From contig CM059192.1 of assembly GCA_030323885.1 (NCBI GenBank), positions 65,860,977 to 65,924,976 of the forward strand: 64,000 nt of DNA, given 5' to 3'. The DNA comes from Branchipolynoe longqiensis. Taxonomy: Eukaryota; Annelida; Polychaeta; Phyllodocida; Polynoidae. Every line of letters starts with the position of its first letter. Within the stretch, counting starts at the first letter, position 1. Below the pieces are notes generated by a model. It was given only the letters and a program-made list of their open reading frames with translations. It was not told the DNA's origin and made no database searches. The position numbers were made by a program, and so were the translations under genes. Positions 9,290 to 19,389 of this stretch are shown here, one piece after another.

Positions 9290-9931
9290 CAGAGACTCCG
9301 ATGTTCGGACACTCAGACATTCGACATTCAGACATTTGGACACTCATACACTCAGTCACTGGAACACAGACATTTGGGCACTCAGTCACTGGGACACTGG
9401 GACACTGGAACACTGGGACACTGGGACCCTGGGACACTGGGACACTGGGACACTGGGACACTGGGACACTGGGACACTGGGACACTGGGACACTGGGACA
9501 CTGGGACACTGGGACACTGGGACACTGGGACACTGGGACACTGGGACATTGGGACACTCGGACACTCGGACACTCGGACACTGGGAGACTGGGACACTCG
9601 GACACTGGGCCACTGGGACACTGGGACACTTGGACACTCGGACACTCGGACACTCGGACACTCAGACACTCGGACACTCAGATACTCGGACACTGGGACA
9701 GTCGGACACTGGGACACTGGGACACTGGGACACTGGGACACTCGGACACTGAGCCACTGGGATACTGGGACACTTAGACACTCGGACACTTGGACACTCG
9801 GACACTCAGAAACTCGGACACTGGGACAGTCGGACACTGGGACACTGGGACACTGGGACACTGGGACACTGGGACACTGGGACACCCGGACACTCGGACA
9901 CTTGGACACTAGGACACTCGGACACTCATCC
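9290..9931. repeat. 10-bp minisatellite abutting exon E1
   Basis: Tandem 'gacactggga' units lie in the centre, with 'cggacactcg' variants on the flanks. It follows the 20-bp array after a spacer of about 20 bp and ends about 20 bp before the E1 donor at 9952. Confidence 0.95.
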
Positions 9932-9952
9932 ATGTATACTTAAAGCACATAC

Positions 9953-10131
9953 CTGTCGTCCGACTCGCCCGACAGGTCGCGTAGTCGGGATATGAAGTGG
10001 TTTTCTCCGGCCATCGACCCGGTGAGTATAGAAAAGGCACGCCAGTTGTATCTCCTTAGCAACGCCAACATGGCGCGGCACTGGTGCCCGATGGACGGCG
10101 CCATCTGCAATATGATCGACTCAGCCGTCGG
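9953..10131 (-). CDS. GRIN2: GRIN2-like NMDA receptor subunit, exon E1 (ATD; most upstream exon found)
   Basis: This 179-nt exon starts in phase 0 (CCG) after a strong acceptor, ctctttctgtctttgcag, and encodes 'PTAESIILQMAPSIGHQCRA', 'MLALLRRYNWRAFSILT' and 'FISRLRDLSGESDD'. It leaves AG for E2 across donor gtatgt. The block matches the GluN2 ATD motif 'LQxAPSIxHQxxAMLxILxxYxW.xFS.VT'. It is therefore not the first coding exon: the signal peptide and roughly the first third of the ATD must be encoded upstream (higher coordinates). No matching exon was recognised in the next 54 kb. Confidence 0.93.
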
Positions 10132-10194
10132 CTGCAAAGACAGAAAGAGTGAGGGCTGGTTGGTTCATTTGCCTCTTAGCAACATTACAAAAAT

Positions 10195-10960
10195 GTAATC
10201 CTTTTATTTTGTTGATTAAGCAGGGACATTTTCAATTGCGGACAATTGGTCTTCCTCATTCCACAGTTCCTTGCCCTATCTTAGCGCCTGTCACACCTTA
10301 CCGGATTGAGTACTGGACACAACCGGACAAAGAAATTTCTAGTCCAGTGGTGTTCGGTATCAAAATGTATCGAAATGAGTCGAAATGTTGCAATGGCTGC
10401 CTGATGAAACAGATGCTAAATGGACAAGGAACGTACATTAATGAATATCCACCAGACGATAACCGGATGATAACCGGACGCCAACCGGACGACAACCGAA
10501 TGTCAAACAGACAGACCAAACACCAAACGGGCACGTACCGGACTGTTCATGGATGTGCTGAAAACATATACTGACAGAATTCCCGCAACACCGTCAATGG
10601 ACACTGCAGGAAGCAAACTGGAGATATAACGGATGGGTACCGGACATGAAATGGACAAAACGGACTAAACGGACTTAAACCAGACACCAACCGTACACGC
10701 CAGTCTGGCAGTGTCTGGTACAAGTTTTGTGCATGTTCAAAACTTGACACCATACACACTGGACACCACCGGAGATAGAACGGACACGCCGGATGCCTAC
10801 CATATATAAAATGGACATTGACATATTTCACTGGACAGTGTCCGGTTTCTATCCGTTTCCCCAATCCGGTAAGGTGTGACTGAGCCTTCAGTAAAGTCAA
10901 GCACCAGGTTAGGTAGCGACAAGTACGGAAGTCACATCAGGACAGGTACCGGCATGGCAG
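10195..10960 (-). mobile_element. SINE family B copy split by a foldback element
   Basis: The left part (10195-10285) is the tail 'gattaagcagggacatttt', 'ggtcttcctcattccacag' and 'ttgccctatctta'. The body resumes after 10886 with 'aagcaccaggttaggtagcg'. The insert is listed separately. Confidence 0.8.
10286..10886. mobile_element. Foldback element, CCGGAC-type interior
   Basis: Ends are inverted: 'ctgtcacaccttaccggatt' on the left and 'aatccggtaaggtgtgac' on the right, with one mismatch in about 21 bp. The interior is dense in 'accggac', 'ccggatg' and 'ggacac' motifs in both orientations. It encodes no protein. Confidence 0.88.
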
Positions 10961-11140
10961 ATGTGTGAGTTTGATTCTCACTCTAGGAGCCATGTTTTCA
11001 TTCGTTTTACTAAAAAACAACAACCACAATACAACCCACAAAGATCTCAGAGTGATGCAATTTGAAGACAAAACCGACAACACCTAATGTGGGAAAGGTT
11101 TAGAAAGCATTTCGCGGCGTGATTTAAATGGATCGTCACC

Positions 11141-11472
11141 GGAGGCGGTGGCCGAATCGGAAGAGCGCAGAGCTCCCGTGCGGAAGGTCGATAGTCCAAT
11201 TCCTGGTCAAGTCAAATCAGTGACTTACAAAGTTTATACTTGTTGCTTCCTAGCCAGGTTGGGAGTTGAAATCTCGGTTGACTCAAACCAATGACTTCTA
11301 AGATTAATAATTCTCGCCATAGGACAAGGACTGGTTGGCTCAGTGTCAGGATAATGTGACTGAGTGGGATATCAGGACATGGTGCTGGTAGTCACCAGGA
11401 GTGCGCACTGTCACAAGTCGGTACCCCTCCTGATATGACCTTAGATGTTGCCAGGATGTAAAACTCCAACAA
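11141..11472 (+). mobile_element. SINE family A, full length
   Basis: Diverged head 'ggaggcggtggccgaatcgg', body with a short internal duplication of the 'caatgactt' region, and tail 'gatatgaccttagatgttgc'. Confidence 0.9.
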
Positions 11473-11682
11473 GATATAACACTGACAGTGGCATCCTTAG
11501 GGTGATTTCATTGGTTCTCGCTTCTAACCAATAGGAACAGCCCTTAGTGCAAACCCTGCCCCCTGAGACTCCCCCAGTTGCTCCTTACCCCCTCTGGCGG
11601 CAATACACCCATCATGCATGCTTACATAACATTCCCAGAAGGGTCTCACCACTGCTTATCTCCCTTCCTACAAATTCCGCAC

Positions 11683-11905
11683 TCCTGCTACATCATTATC
11701 ATCAATCCCTTAACTTCGAGGGTCGTTTGGGCACCACAAATGACTTTGCAACTGGTTTTTCTCCAGTTTTCCAGGTTCTCCACTGCCCTCTGGGACTTGC
11801 CGAACTCCAGGCCTGTCCATTTCACGATGTTGCTTTCCCACCTCTTCCTTTGTCTGCATTGTTTTCTTCCCCCTTTCACTGTGCCTTTGTCAGATGGTTT
11901 TGACC
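11683..11905 (-). mobile_element. LINE 3'-end remnant (reverse-transcriptase ORF C-terminus)
   Basis: The reverse strand encodes 'GGRKQCRQRKRWESNIVKWT', then 'GLEFGKSQRAVENLENWRK'. This is the common LINE C-terminal pattern 'GR.RKRW.DNIKEWTGL.F..SQRA.E....WR'. It is followed by a short (gat)n tail. 5'-truncated, so dead. Confidence 0.85.
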
Positions 11906-12155
11906 AGACCTGATGAATGGGAAATATAGCCGTACCACTACAGTTTGTGTCTTTTTATGATTGTCAGAAGATCTTTGTGTGGTCTAAGTGACTGCTGGAT
12001 CTTGATACCTGTATGTGTTTTCATATGAACTTCTGCCTTATAGACATTACATTTGGCTGATCTCACATCTAACTAAACCTCAGTGACCCAATTGCCAATA
12101 CAACTCATTTGACAGTCAGAGGAGCGCTAGACATACATAACCATAGCAGAATAAG

Positions 12156-12597
12156 TTGTTGTTTTACATCTTAGCAACACCTATGGTCATATCAGGATGG
12201 ATTCTGACTTGTCACAGTACGCGCTCATGATGACTTCATAGTGCTGCCCCACTGGCAGACCAGACCACCAGCACCACGACCTGATATCTCACATAGTCAC
12301 ATTATTCTGACACTGTGCTAACCAGTTATTTTCCTATCAGGATGGGTACTGACGTCTGACAGTACACACTCATGGTGACGTTACAGAGCTGCCCCATTGG
12401 CAGACCAGGCTGCCAGCACCACAACCTGCTATCCCACTCAGTCACATTATACTGACACTGTGCTAACCAGTCCCTGTCCCATCCTATTCATGCCGAGCGC
12501 CAGGCTAGATAGCGACACGTATCAATTTTACAAGTCTTTGGTTTGAGTGACCTTCAACACAGGAAGCCTGCGCTCTACTGATTCAGCCCCGCCTCGG
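12156..12597 (-). mobile_element. Two SINE family A copies head to tail
   Basis: A truncated copy (12156-12335) is followed by a second that starts again inside the tail at 'aggatgggtactgacgtctg' and continues to a degraded tRNA-like head near 12590. Both are in reverse orientation. Confidence 0.85.
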
Positions 12598-13002
12598 GTG
12601 TTATTTTTGTTTATCTTATTTTGTTGCTTTCCTTCACAGGTGGTTGCTAGTTAGTGTGTGTATTTGTATGTACCGTACAGACATCAGTGTGGTGCTGGCC
12701 CGCCTCCTGCTAATTTGAGCTATTTGACGGCGGGCCGTGAGGATCCCAGAAGTGCATGGCCCAATGCACAAATCTCCATCAGCAGCTCACGGCCCAGATG
12801 TTGACCCAAGTCCCCAGTTGGAAAAGCTGCTCAGATAATTTTCTCCGAAGCCTGTACCTACCGATTGCATGCCCTGTACGACGCTCTTGTGTACGGCATC
12901 ATTGCTCTATCACCAGTCGTGGTGGCGAGTGTCCCTTATATTCAACAATAAAGGAGAACTTTGGAAGTTTGGTAGATCGTGGGATTCGAACCCACGGGTT
13001 CT

Positions 13003-13268
13003 AAACCTGGTCGAGACAAACAAATGACTTAACAATTTATACATGTCGCTTCCTAGCCAGGCGCTCGGCATTATTAAGATAGGGCAAGGACTAGTTGGCT
13101 CAGTGTCAGAATAATGTGACTGAGTGGGACATCGGGCCATGGTGTTAGCGGCCTGGTCTCCCAGTGGGGCAGCACTATGAATTCACCATGAGTACGCACT
13201 GTCACAATTTGGTGCCCGTCCTGATGTGACCTTAGATGTTGTCAGGACATAAAACTCCAACAACCAAC
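13003..13268 (+). mobile_element. SINE family A copy
   Basis: It starts near the head-body junction ('cctggtcgagacaaac'), with a complete body and tail ending 'actccaacaaccaacca'. The preceding 12970-13002 has a reverse box-B-like 'gggattcgaacccacggg', suggesting a chimeric start. Confidence 0.85.
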
Positions 13269-13373
13269 CATGAAGGAGAAGTGTTTGTGTGAAGGGGTGT
13301 GGGTCATCAAGCACTAGACCAGTGTTTCTGGTTGTGCTTTAAGAAACCCTTGATAATTGTTGCTACCTGACTT

Positions 13374-13880
13374 GGCGTTTGGCATTATTAGGATAGGGAA
13401 AGGACTGGTTAGGGCAGTGTGTTCTCTGTGGTGGAGTGGTTAGAGTGTCTGACTTCTTTCTAGGTTGGACTCCTAATCTGAAGGTCAGTGGTTTGTTTCC
13501 CTGTGCCCCCACCTCTGCCAATTTGGATTTCCACCGCTGTGTATAACTTACAGCGTCATCAAAGCCAGTTGCTCTCATACCATGTCTATGTAGTGTGGGA
13601 GGTTAAAAATCCCTTGGGTCGGTAAAGGTGTAGGCTCGGGCTTTCTTTCGACCAACTGTCTAATGGTGAAAACAAGTCTATTCAGACTTATCCATAATAG
13701 GCAGTATAAATCTTCAAGAAAAAAAAAAGTGACTGAGTGAGAAATCGGGTCATGGCGCCAGCGGCCGGGTCTCCCAGTGGGGCAGCATGATAAAGTCACC
13801 ATGAGTGCGCACTGTCACAAGTCGATACCCGTCCTGATATGACCTTAGATGTTACCAATATCTAAAACCCCAGCAAAAAA
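13374..13880 (+). mobile_element. SINE family A interrupted by SINE C
   Basis: The left part, 'cggcattattaggatagg'-like at 13374-13415, and the right part, 'gtgactgagtgagaaatc' to 'ccttagatgttacc' at 13728-13880, are separated by a poly-A-tailed insert. Confidence 0.88.
13416..13727 (+). mobile_element. SINE family C, full length, nested
   Basis: The head has box-A-like 'gtggttagagtg' and box-B-like 'cagtggtttgtttccc'. The body includes 'ccaatttggatttccaccg' and 'ccattagacagttt'-related sequence in forward form, and the tail is an A run. No clear target-site duplication was read. Confidence 0.85.
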
Positions 13881-13998
13881 CGTCTTAGCATTCGTTTATC
13901 GACTTTATCGACTTATATACACTTAGATACTGACCATACATGCATTTATAATTATATGTACTTATTTTATCCATATGTAATTATTTTTATTGCGTTCG

Positions 13999-14072
13999 TT
14001 GATTAAGCAGGGACATTTAATTCGCGTTGAATTGGTCTTCCTCCTTCCACTGCTGCTTGCCCCATCCATCAG
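13999..14072 (-). mobile_element. SINE family B tail fragment
   Basis: 'gttgattaagcagggacatt' followed by 'ttggtcttcctccttccact'. Confidence 0.7.
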
Positions 14073-14450
14073 CCCATAACCGCAAAGATCCACATATCGA
14101 CATAAACCAAGAACCAGAGATAACAACAGACATTGCAGAGTCTGTCAATTCACACCGAAACAAGAATTTCATTTATAGAAATATCTAAAATAAATATTAT
14201 GAACGAGATGCCCATCGTCGCAACATGTCATTGCCCACTTAACGTCCACCTCATCCTCCGGTTATCACGTGACGCGGCTCCCTAGGCCGTCCAGGCAGAG
14301 ATGATGGTTCGATCCCTGGTACATTAACATTAGATCTCCAGGAAGAAGTGACATTTTACTAACAGTTCACAAACTGAAGTAAAAGTTATCGGAACTAAAA
14401 GTAAGCAACAAACTCGATTATTGCAGACAATGTGTGGTGCTTACCGAACC

Positions 14451-14454
<4 letters not shown>

Positions 14455-14483
<29 letters not shown>

Positions 14484-14785
14484 CACATATAACGGTGTTG
14501 TCTTCGAATCTTTAAGAATTATATATATTCGAATATTTAATAATGATACAATATTATTTTATATATATATATATATATACATAGATACATAGATATGGGC
14601 CCTATAATGAAACAATACACATATCTACAAATACTTATATACATATGTATCCACACATATCTACATATATACACACATATACACACACCCATGTATATGT
14701 ACGTATATATATTATCTTATTATTCAGGCATCTATATATACCTATATACATATGTATCGACACATATATACACATACCCACATCC
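14455..14785. repeat. AT and AC/AT microsatellite cluster
   Basis: (AT)n tracts lie at 14455-14482 and 14562-14580, followed by degenerate 'acatatctacat' repeats. Confidence 0.9.
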
Positions 14786-14983
14786 CCACCAGAGGCACAC
14801 GCCGGAAGTTCACTGCGCGGTTAGACGCGCGTCTGCGAACCAAACAGGTGGATAAATGTCGTCTGCCACTTCAATCATTCCAGACTGCTACTCCCGAGTC
14901 CCGCCAGGGCGCGTAATGTGGACACTTACGTGTGTGTGGGAGTGGGGGGGGGGGAGGTATGGGATGATGGTGGACAAGGTTGG

Positions 14984-15033
14984 TTTAGTTGGTTGTTGGA
15001 GTTTTACATCCTAGCAACATCTAAGTTGATATC
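14984..15033 (-). mobile_element. SINE family A 3' fragment
   Basis: 'ttggttgttggagttttaca' followed by 'tcctagcaacatctaag' only. Confidence 0.7.
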
Positions 15034-15099
15034 AATATAGTGGACAAAGTGAAAGCAGCGTGTGAGGTGGGACGTGGTAGAGGGGGGGAGGGGTAGGGA

Positions 15100-15450
15100 A
15101 ATCAGACTAAACATGGACTGGTGTCCTCTGAAATATTGATAACAAATTCACCTGATTTCACAGACGCTGAGTCATGGTCGGGGCAGGCAGGCAGACCTGG
15201 TCTCCTCTGTGATATACAGGCAGGCTTTTACCCCCAAATCCAACGACCTTGACCCCCTCATTCAATACACTGTAGTTATACATGGGCCAACACAGACTGG
15301 TGTAGTCTGTAATCTGCATAGCAGCCTACTCACCTACTCACGAAGTGAAATTATTTAAAATCGGGGCTAATGCTATTTGTAATATGCAGACAGGCATCTA
15401 CTGAGCGAACAAACTTACACATTAACTTACAAATCCTCTTCTGGCTGATC
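15100..15450. other. Degenerate local repeats
   Basis: Loose repeats of 'tggtgtcctctgaaat', 'gtgatatacaggcaggc' and 'aatatgcagacaggc' type phrases. No gene was seen. Confidence 0.4.
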
Positions 15451-15555
15451 TAGACCCTATTGGGCCTCTAATGTCAGCTCGTTATTGTAAAAAAAAACAA
15501 CCTATTTTTGTGCACACATAGATGGAGGTGGATGGAGCCCTGAAGTCATATAACA

Positions 15556-15880
15556 CACAATATCCACAACGCATGCAAATCTGACAGCGACGACGAACAC
15601 TACGGTTGTGTGACCGTAGCCACAGCGCATACAAAAGCTATGGAAATTACTAGCGTTCAAATGCACGTATGTCAGTCAAATTTTGGGATATTTTGAAAAT
15701 TCCAAAAGTATATTGCCTTAGGGCCATTGGAGCTTCCAAGAAAAATATAATTGTTATGTTTGGACCCTTTTGACAATTTTAGGAGGATACCAAACTAGTC
15801 AGTCACTATTAATACACAATATGACGGCGATGACAAACACTACGGTTGTGGGACCGTTTCCACAGCGCATGCGTGTGAAT
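15556..15880. repeat. Pair of about 70-bp direct repeats
   Basis: 'acgaacactacggttgtgtg' with 'ccacagcgcat' at 15590-15630 recurs as 'acaaacactacggttgtggg' with 'ccacagcgcatgcg' at 15834-15870, with about 230 bp between. Confidence 0.75.
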
Positions 15881-16149
15881 ATCGTGTATTGTGGGTGCCC
15901 TCTCCAATGTCTATCCTGCCTTCTCTCAAATGCTTCCACCGTTGGTGCCTCAACCACTTTGTCTGGGAGACTGTTCCATGAATTTGTCACTTGAATGAAA
16001 ATTGAGTGCTTCCTGATCTCAAGTCCTCCAGTCTCTCCTAAAAGCCACTGGGCTATATCGCTTCCTGTAATTTTGGCTATTTGTGCAAATTGCAGTGAGT
16101 TTTGCCATTTCGCTGTCAGTTGACACAAGCCTAACCGTAACCCCTTCAA
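15870..16149 (-). mobile_element. LINE remnant, reverse-transcriptase C-terminus (copy 1)
   Basis: The reverse strand encodes 'GGLEIRKHSIFIQVTNSWNS' then 'LPDKVVEAPTVEAFERRQD'. This is the 'R..FF..RVVN.WNSLP..VV.A.SV..FK.RLD' pattern at the C-terminus of CR1/L2/Jockey-like reverse transcriptases. 5'-truncated. Confidence 0.85.
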
Positions 16150-16174
16150 AAGTGCAGCAGAAATGGCCTTTGCT

Positions 16175-16515
16175 ATTCAATCAATCAATCAATCAATAGG
16201 ATACAGCTATAATAGGCCTTGGGCCTGTTAGCTGCTCTTAATTAATAGAATTGGAGACAGTTCTTCAGATGTGGTCGATTGTAGCAACTGTCACTGGCTC
16301 CGAGATATACGTAATGCTTGATCAGTATGCATCCAGTCGGGACTTGAAACAGTTCACCAACTCTGCTGCTATGACACTCTCCAGCAAGTCATTCCACAGG
16401 TCAACCACCCTAAAGCCGAAAAAGTTGTGTCGCTGGTCCAGTCTGGAGTACCGCTTCCTCAGCTTCAGGGAGTGTCCTCTGGTCCTGGTGTTGGAGTCTC
16501 TGATATTACGTTGAC
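16175..16515 (-). mobile_element. LINE remnant, reverse-transcriptase C-terminus (copy 2) with ATTG tail
   Basis: The reverse strand encodes 'NTRTRGHSLKLRKRYSRLDQ', 'NFFGFRVVDLWNDLLESV' and 'FKSRLDAY' then a stop. It is followed 3' by a short UTR and an (attg)n tail at 16179-16198, as expected for a CR1-like element. It lies immediately upstream of copy 1 in the same orientation. Confidence 0.88.
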
Positions 16516-16519
16516 ATGG

Positions 16520-17120
16520 ATCTGACCATTTCGGAGTTTCGTGTAAATTTCAAGGTAACCATGTTGATGAGTGACAGAACAGATACCACTACCTTTTCAC
16601 CTTGAATAATGGCCTTTGTAGCCGACGTGGCGTCTTACCATCAGTAATCAACAAATCCTTCTCACTAAACACAATGTAGTTTTAATAATTGTTTTCATAG
16701 AGATTTACGATTATTAGACCATTTCATTAAGGTGTAATGGATCCCTGAACACAAAATTCGTGATAAGCGACATCTCAAGCCATGTTATTCACAAATGAGG
16801 ATCATTAGTAAGTATGTTAGCAATACTAAATGTAGTTAATCAATCCAACAAAATGTATCAAAAGTATGCTTGTTTGATTGTGTGCTAAAGTGAAGATGTA
16901 GATATTTATACATCAACACCATGCATTTAACCAATCTTTTTTCCAACTTTTGTTCAACCTTTTTTCAACCTTTTTTCAACTTTCTTTCAAGGCATACACT
17001 TATTTGATTAATTAAAACTCTAAAATAAAAGGAAACCAAATATGACACTGATAAATTAACCATTGCCCCATTGCAGCTCGAGCACTTGTTACCTATCTAT
17101 TTGACCTGATATATTTCATT
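16520..17120. other. Unremarkable AT-rich DNA
   Basis: Only a short 'tttttcaacctttt' repeat near 16940-16985 was noticed. Confidence 0.5.
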
Positions 17121-17130
17121 TCATACCCGA

Positions 17131-17335
17131 CAGGCACTCAGCATTACTAGGATATGACAAGGACTGGCTAGCTCAGTGTCAGGATAATGTGACTGAGTGG
17201 GAAAATTGGGTCATGGTGCAAGTGGCCTGGTCGGCCAGTGGGGCAGCACTATGAAGTCGTCAAGAGTGTGCACTGTCACAAGTGGATGCCCGTACTGATA
17301 TGACCTTAGATATCACCAAGAAGTAAAACCCCAAT
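17131..17335 (+). mobile_element. SINE family A, 5'-truncated
   Basis: The body starts at 'caggcactcagcattac' and the tail is 'gatatgaccttagatatcac'. Confidence 0.88.
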
Positions 17336-17774
17336 AAAGAAGCAAGACTTCTATATCCATATACATACATTAGCTTATTGTATTATATACATATATATAT
17401 ACAATGAGCTAATATATATATATAAATTGGGCTACAACATAGGAGACAAAAAAGAGCCAAGACGAGGAGTGGTGGAAGCCTACCTTTATTTACCGAGGCC
17501 TATCTGGCTGAGCAATAAACCGCCCTACCTACAGAACAAAAGATAAAAAACGGCACTCATGTGATCCTGACGTGCTCTGGCTGGCATCTGCCTAAATGGT
17601 GGTGGCGCCAGGATAGTGCAGCGGGTTCCAGCCCACAGCAAATAGCACAATAAATACAACGTTATTATAAATAGCAGCATTAAATGCAAGGATCCTAAAC
17701 CCATATAGGATAGAAGCTCCACCCTTTTATATTCATAGTAATAAATTATATATCACATATACATACATATATGA

Positions 17775-18235
17775 CTAAGCCTCGAAAAGCAATGTGGGTT
17801 TCTGTGAGCGCAACAGCACCACCTGAACCTTTCACAATCTTCTTCTCCTACTCGTGAGCCTGATCAAATGGGATCGCAGAGAATTTGTTTGTGGTCTTAG
17901 AAAGGTCCCTGTGAGAACACTTCTCAAACTCATCCTTGATAGTGTCGGGCAAGGAACTCATATCCCTGACGTGGACAGGCATCCACCGTGAGTAGTTCAC
18001 ATCATCCAAGGCAAAGAACAGTGGTGTGAGTTCCTCCAAGACTTCCACATACAGAGGGAAATTCTTCTCTCTGTGAGCTCTGATGAAGATGAGAATGAGG
18101 GTTTCATATCTCATTGATCAGGTCACAACTGTACATGAAAGTAGGACTCTTCTTCTGGATGTCATCTCTCCAAGCCGGGGCAGATTCTTCATCTTTGGGG
18201 CCCTCGCTGAGCATGAAAACCTCCCTCTCGAGATT
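17775..18235 (-). pseudogene. Broken copy of a repetitive protein domain family
   Basis: The reverse strand encodes 'RYETLILIFIRAHREKNFPL', 'YVEVLEELTPLFFALDDVNY', 'SRWMPVHVRDMSSLPDTIKD' and 'KTTNKFSAIPFDQAHE'. A TAG stop follows, and the frame continues 'EKKIVKGSGGAVALTE'. I recognise this from uncharacterised multi-copy proteins in cnidarians, molluscs and deuterostomes, which contain 'F.LYVEVL.EL.P.FFALDH.NYARW.PVHIRDM' and 'FSAIP.DQAHEQ...VKGSGGAVGLTE'. The stop sits where Gln follows 'DQAHE' in the family. Upstream of 18114 the matching text ('KKSPTFMYSCDLIN') is in another frame, so there is also a frameshift. Function is unknown; the family looks mobile or captured by mobile DNA. It sits alone, with no intron structure visible. 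Confidence 0.8.
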
Positions 18236-18379
18236 TTGTCATAGATGTCGGCCATCTTGAATTTTTTTAAAACTCCGCAGGGCTCATAGGCTAACATTAA
18301 TTAATAGGGCCTAAGGGAGCCTTTTGCCAAATATGGTGCTTTTATCCGCCCAGTGACGGTAATTTCACTCATCTCACTG

Positions 18380-18442
18380 ACTAATAGGGGAGTGGTCGAT
18401 GTGTGGAGGTGGTCGGTTAGAGGGGTTTTACTGTATATATAT
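18380..18442. mobile_element. pogo-like MITE end fragment
   Basis: 'ataggggagtggtcgatg' and 'ggttagaggggttttactg' match the right part of the elements at 31.4, 47.7 and 57.9 kb. Confidence 0.65.
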
Positions 18443-18634
18443 TAGATACATACACATAGACCCAGAAGACCGCTCTGTCCGGTTCCCGATCACTAACACC
18501 AAAGACCATATAATACTAAGACGGCTCACTCAGCCTGTACTGTGTAAACAAATTGATCAAACCCACCACTTGGTGCACTGGCTGTTCTCTTGGTTAAACA
18601 GTTGCTATATTATATGTATAAATGTATATATGAA

Positions 18635-18690
18635 TGAGAAAGATGTGTGATGATGGTGATGATGATGATGGTGATGATGATGTGTATTTG
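18635..18690. repeat. GATGAT trinucleotide tract
   Basis: Short (gatgatgatggt)n microsatellite. Confidence 0.85.
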
Positions 18691-19142
18691 TTCATAGCAA
18701 TTTCATATTGATGTGTATTCATACTTACCTATATCATGTATAATATAATTGTATGTGTTTACATGTGAAACACCAACCAGCAGCCGGGCTGATCAAACCC
18801 ACCACAAGGTGGCACTGCAAAATTTACATTACCATGGGAGATAGGGAGTGAGCCGACTTAGTGTTATAGGGTCTTTGGTAACACCCTCAACATTTGGCTG
18901 TACCAGTGATATGACCACACGCGGGTGCGGTTTAGAGGGGGGGGGGGCGGACGAGGTTAGAGGGGGTTTAGAGGGGGAGGGGTTACAGGGGGGTGAGAGG
19001 GTGTGTGTGGACGATGCGGATCTGGGGGACTTCAATTAGATGTTATCACAGTCCTGACGTCCTACATCCAAAGCCACACTCTCTGAGGAGGCCCCATTAT
19101 CGACACGAACCTCCCAGGGAATCGACGCTTCTCACACCACAG

Positions 19143-19385
19143 GAAGTTGGCTGGTTGTTGGAGTTTTACATCCTGGGAACAGCTAAGGTAATTTCAGGAC
19201 GGGTACCGACTTGTGACAGTATGCACTCATGGTGACTTTATAGTTGGGTGCCACTAGGAAATCAGGCCACCGACACTATGACCTGATATCCCACTCAGTC
19301 ACATTATTCTGACACTGAGATAAACCAGTCCTTGCTCTATCCTATTAATGCCGAGCACCAGGCTAGGAAGTGACAAGTATCAATA
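19143..19385 (-). mobile_element. SINE family A, 5'-truncated
   Basis: Reverse tail 'ggttgttggagttttacatc', body to 'gacaagtatcaatatc'; no head. Confidence 0.9.
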
Positions 19386-19389
19386 TCGC

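Noticed and set aside
8392..9943. Very long open frames on both strands (Thr-Tyr-Pro-Leu-Ser-Ile, Cys-Pro-Ser-Val, Gly-His-Trp-Asp-Thr repeats)
   Set aside because: They follow exactly the 20-bp and 10-bp minisatellites, exist in several frames at once, and lie inside a GRIN2 intron.
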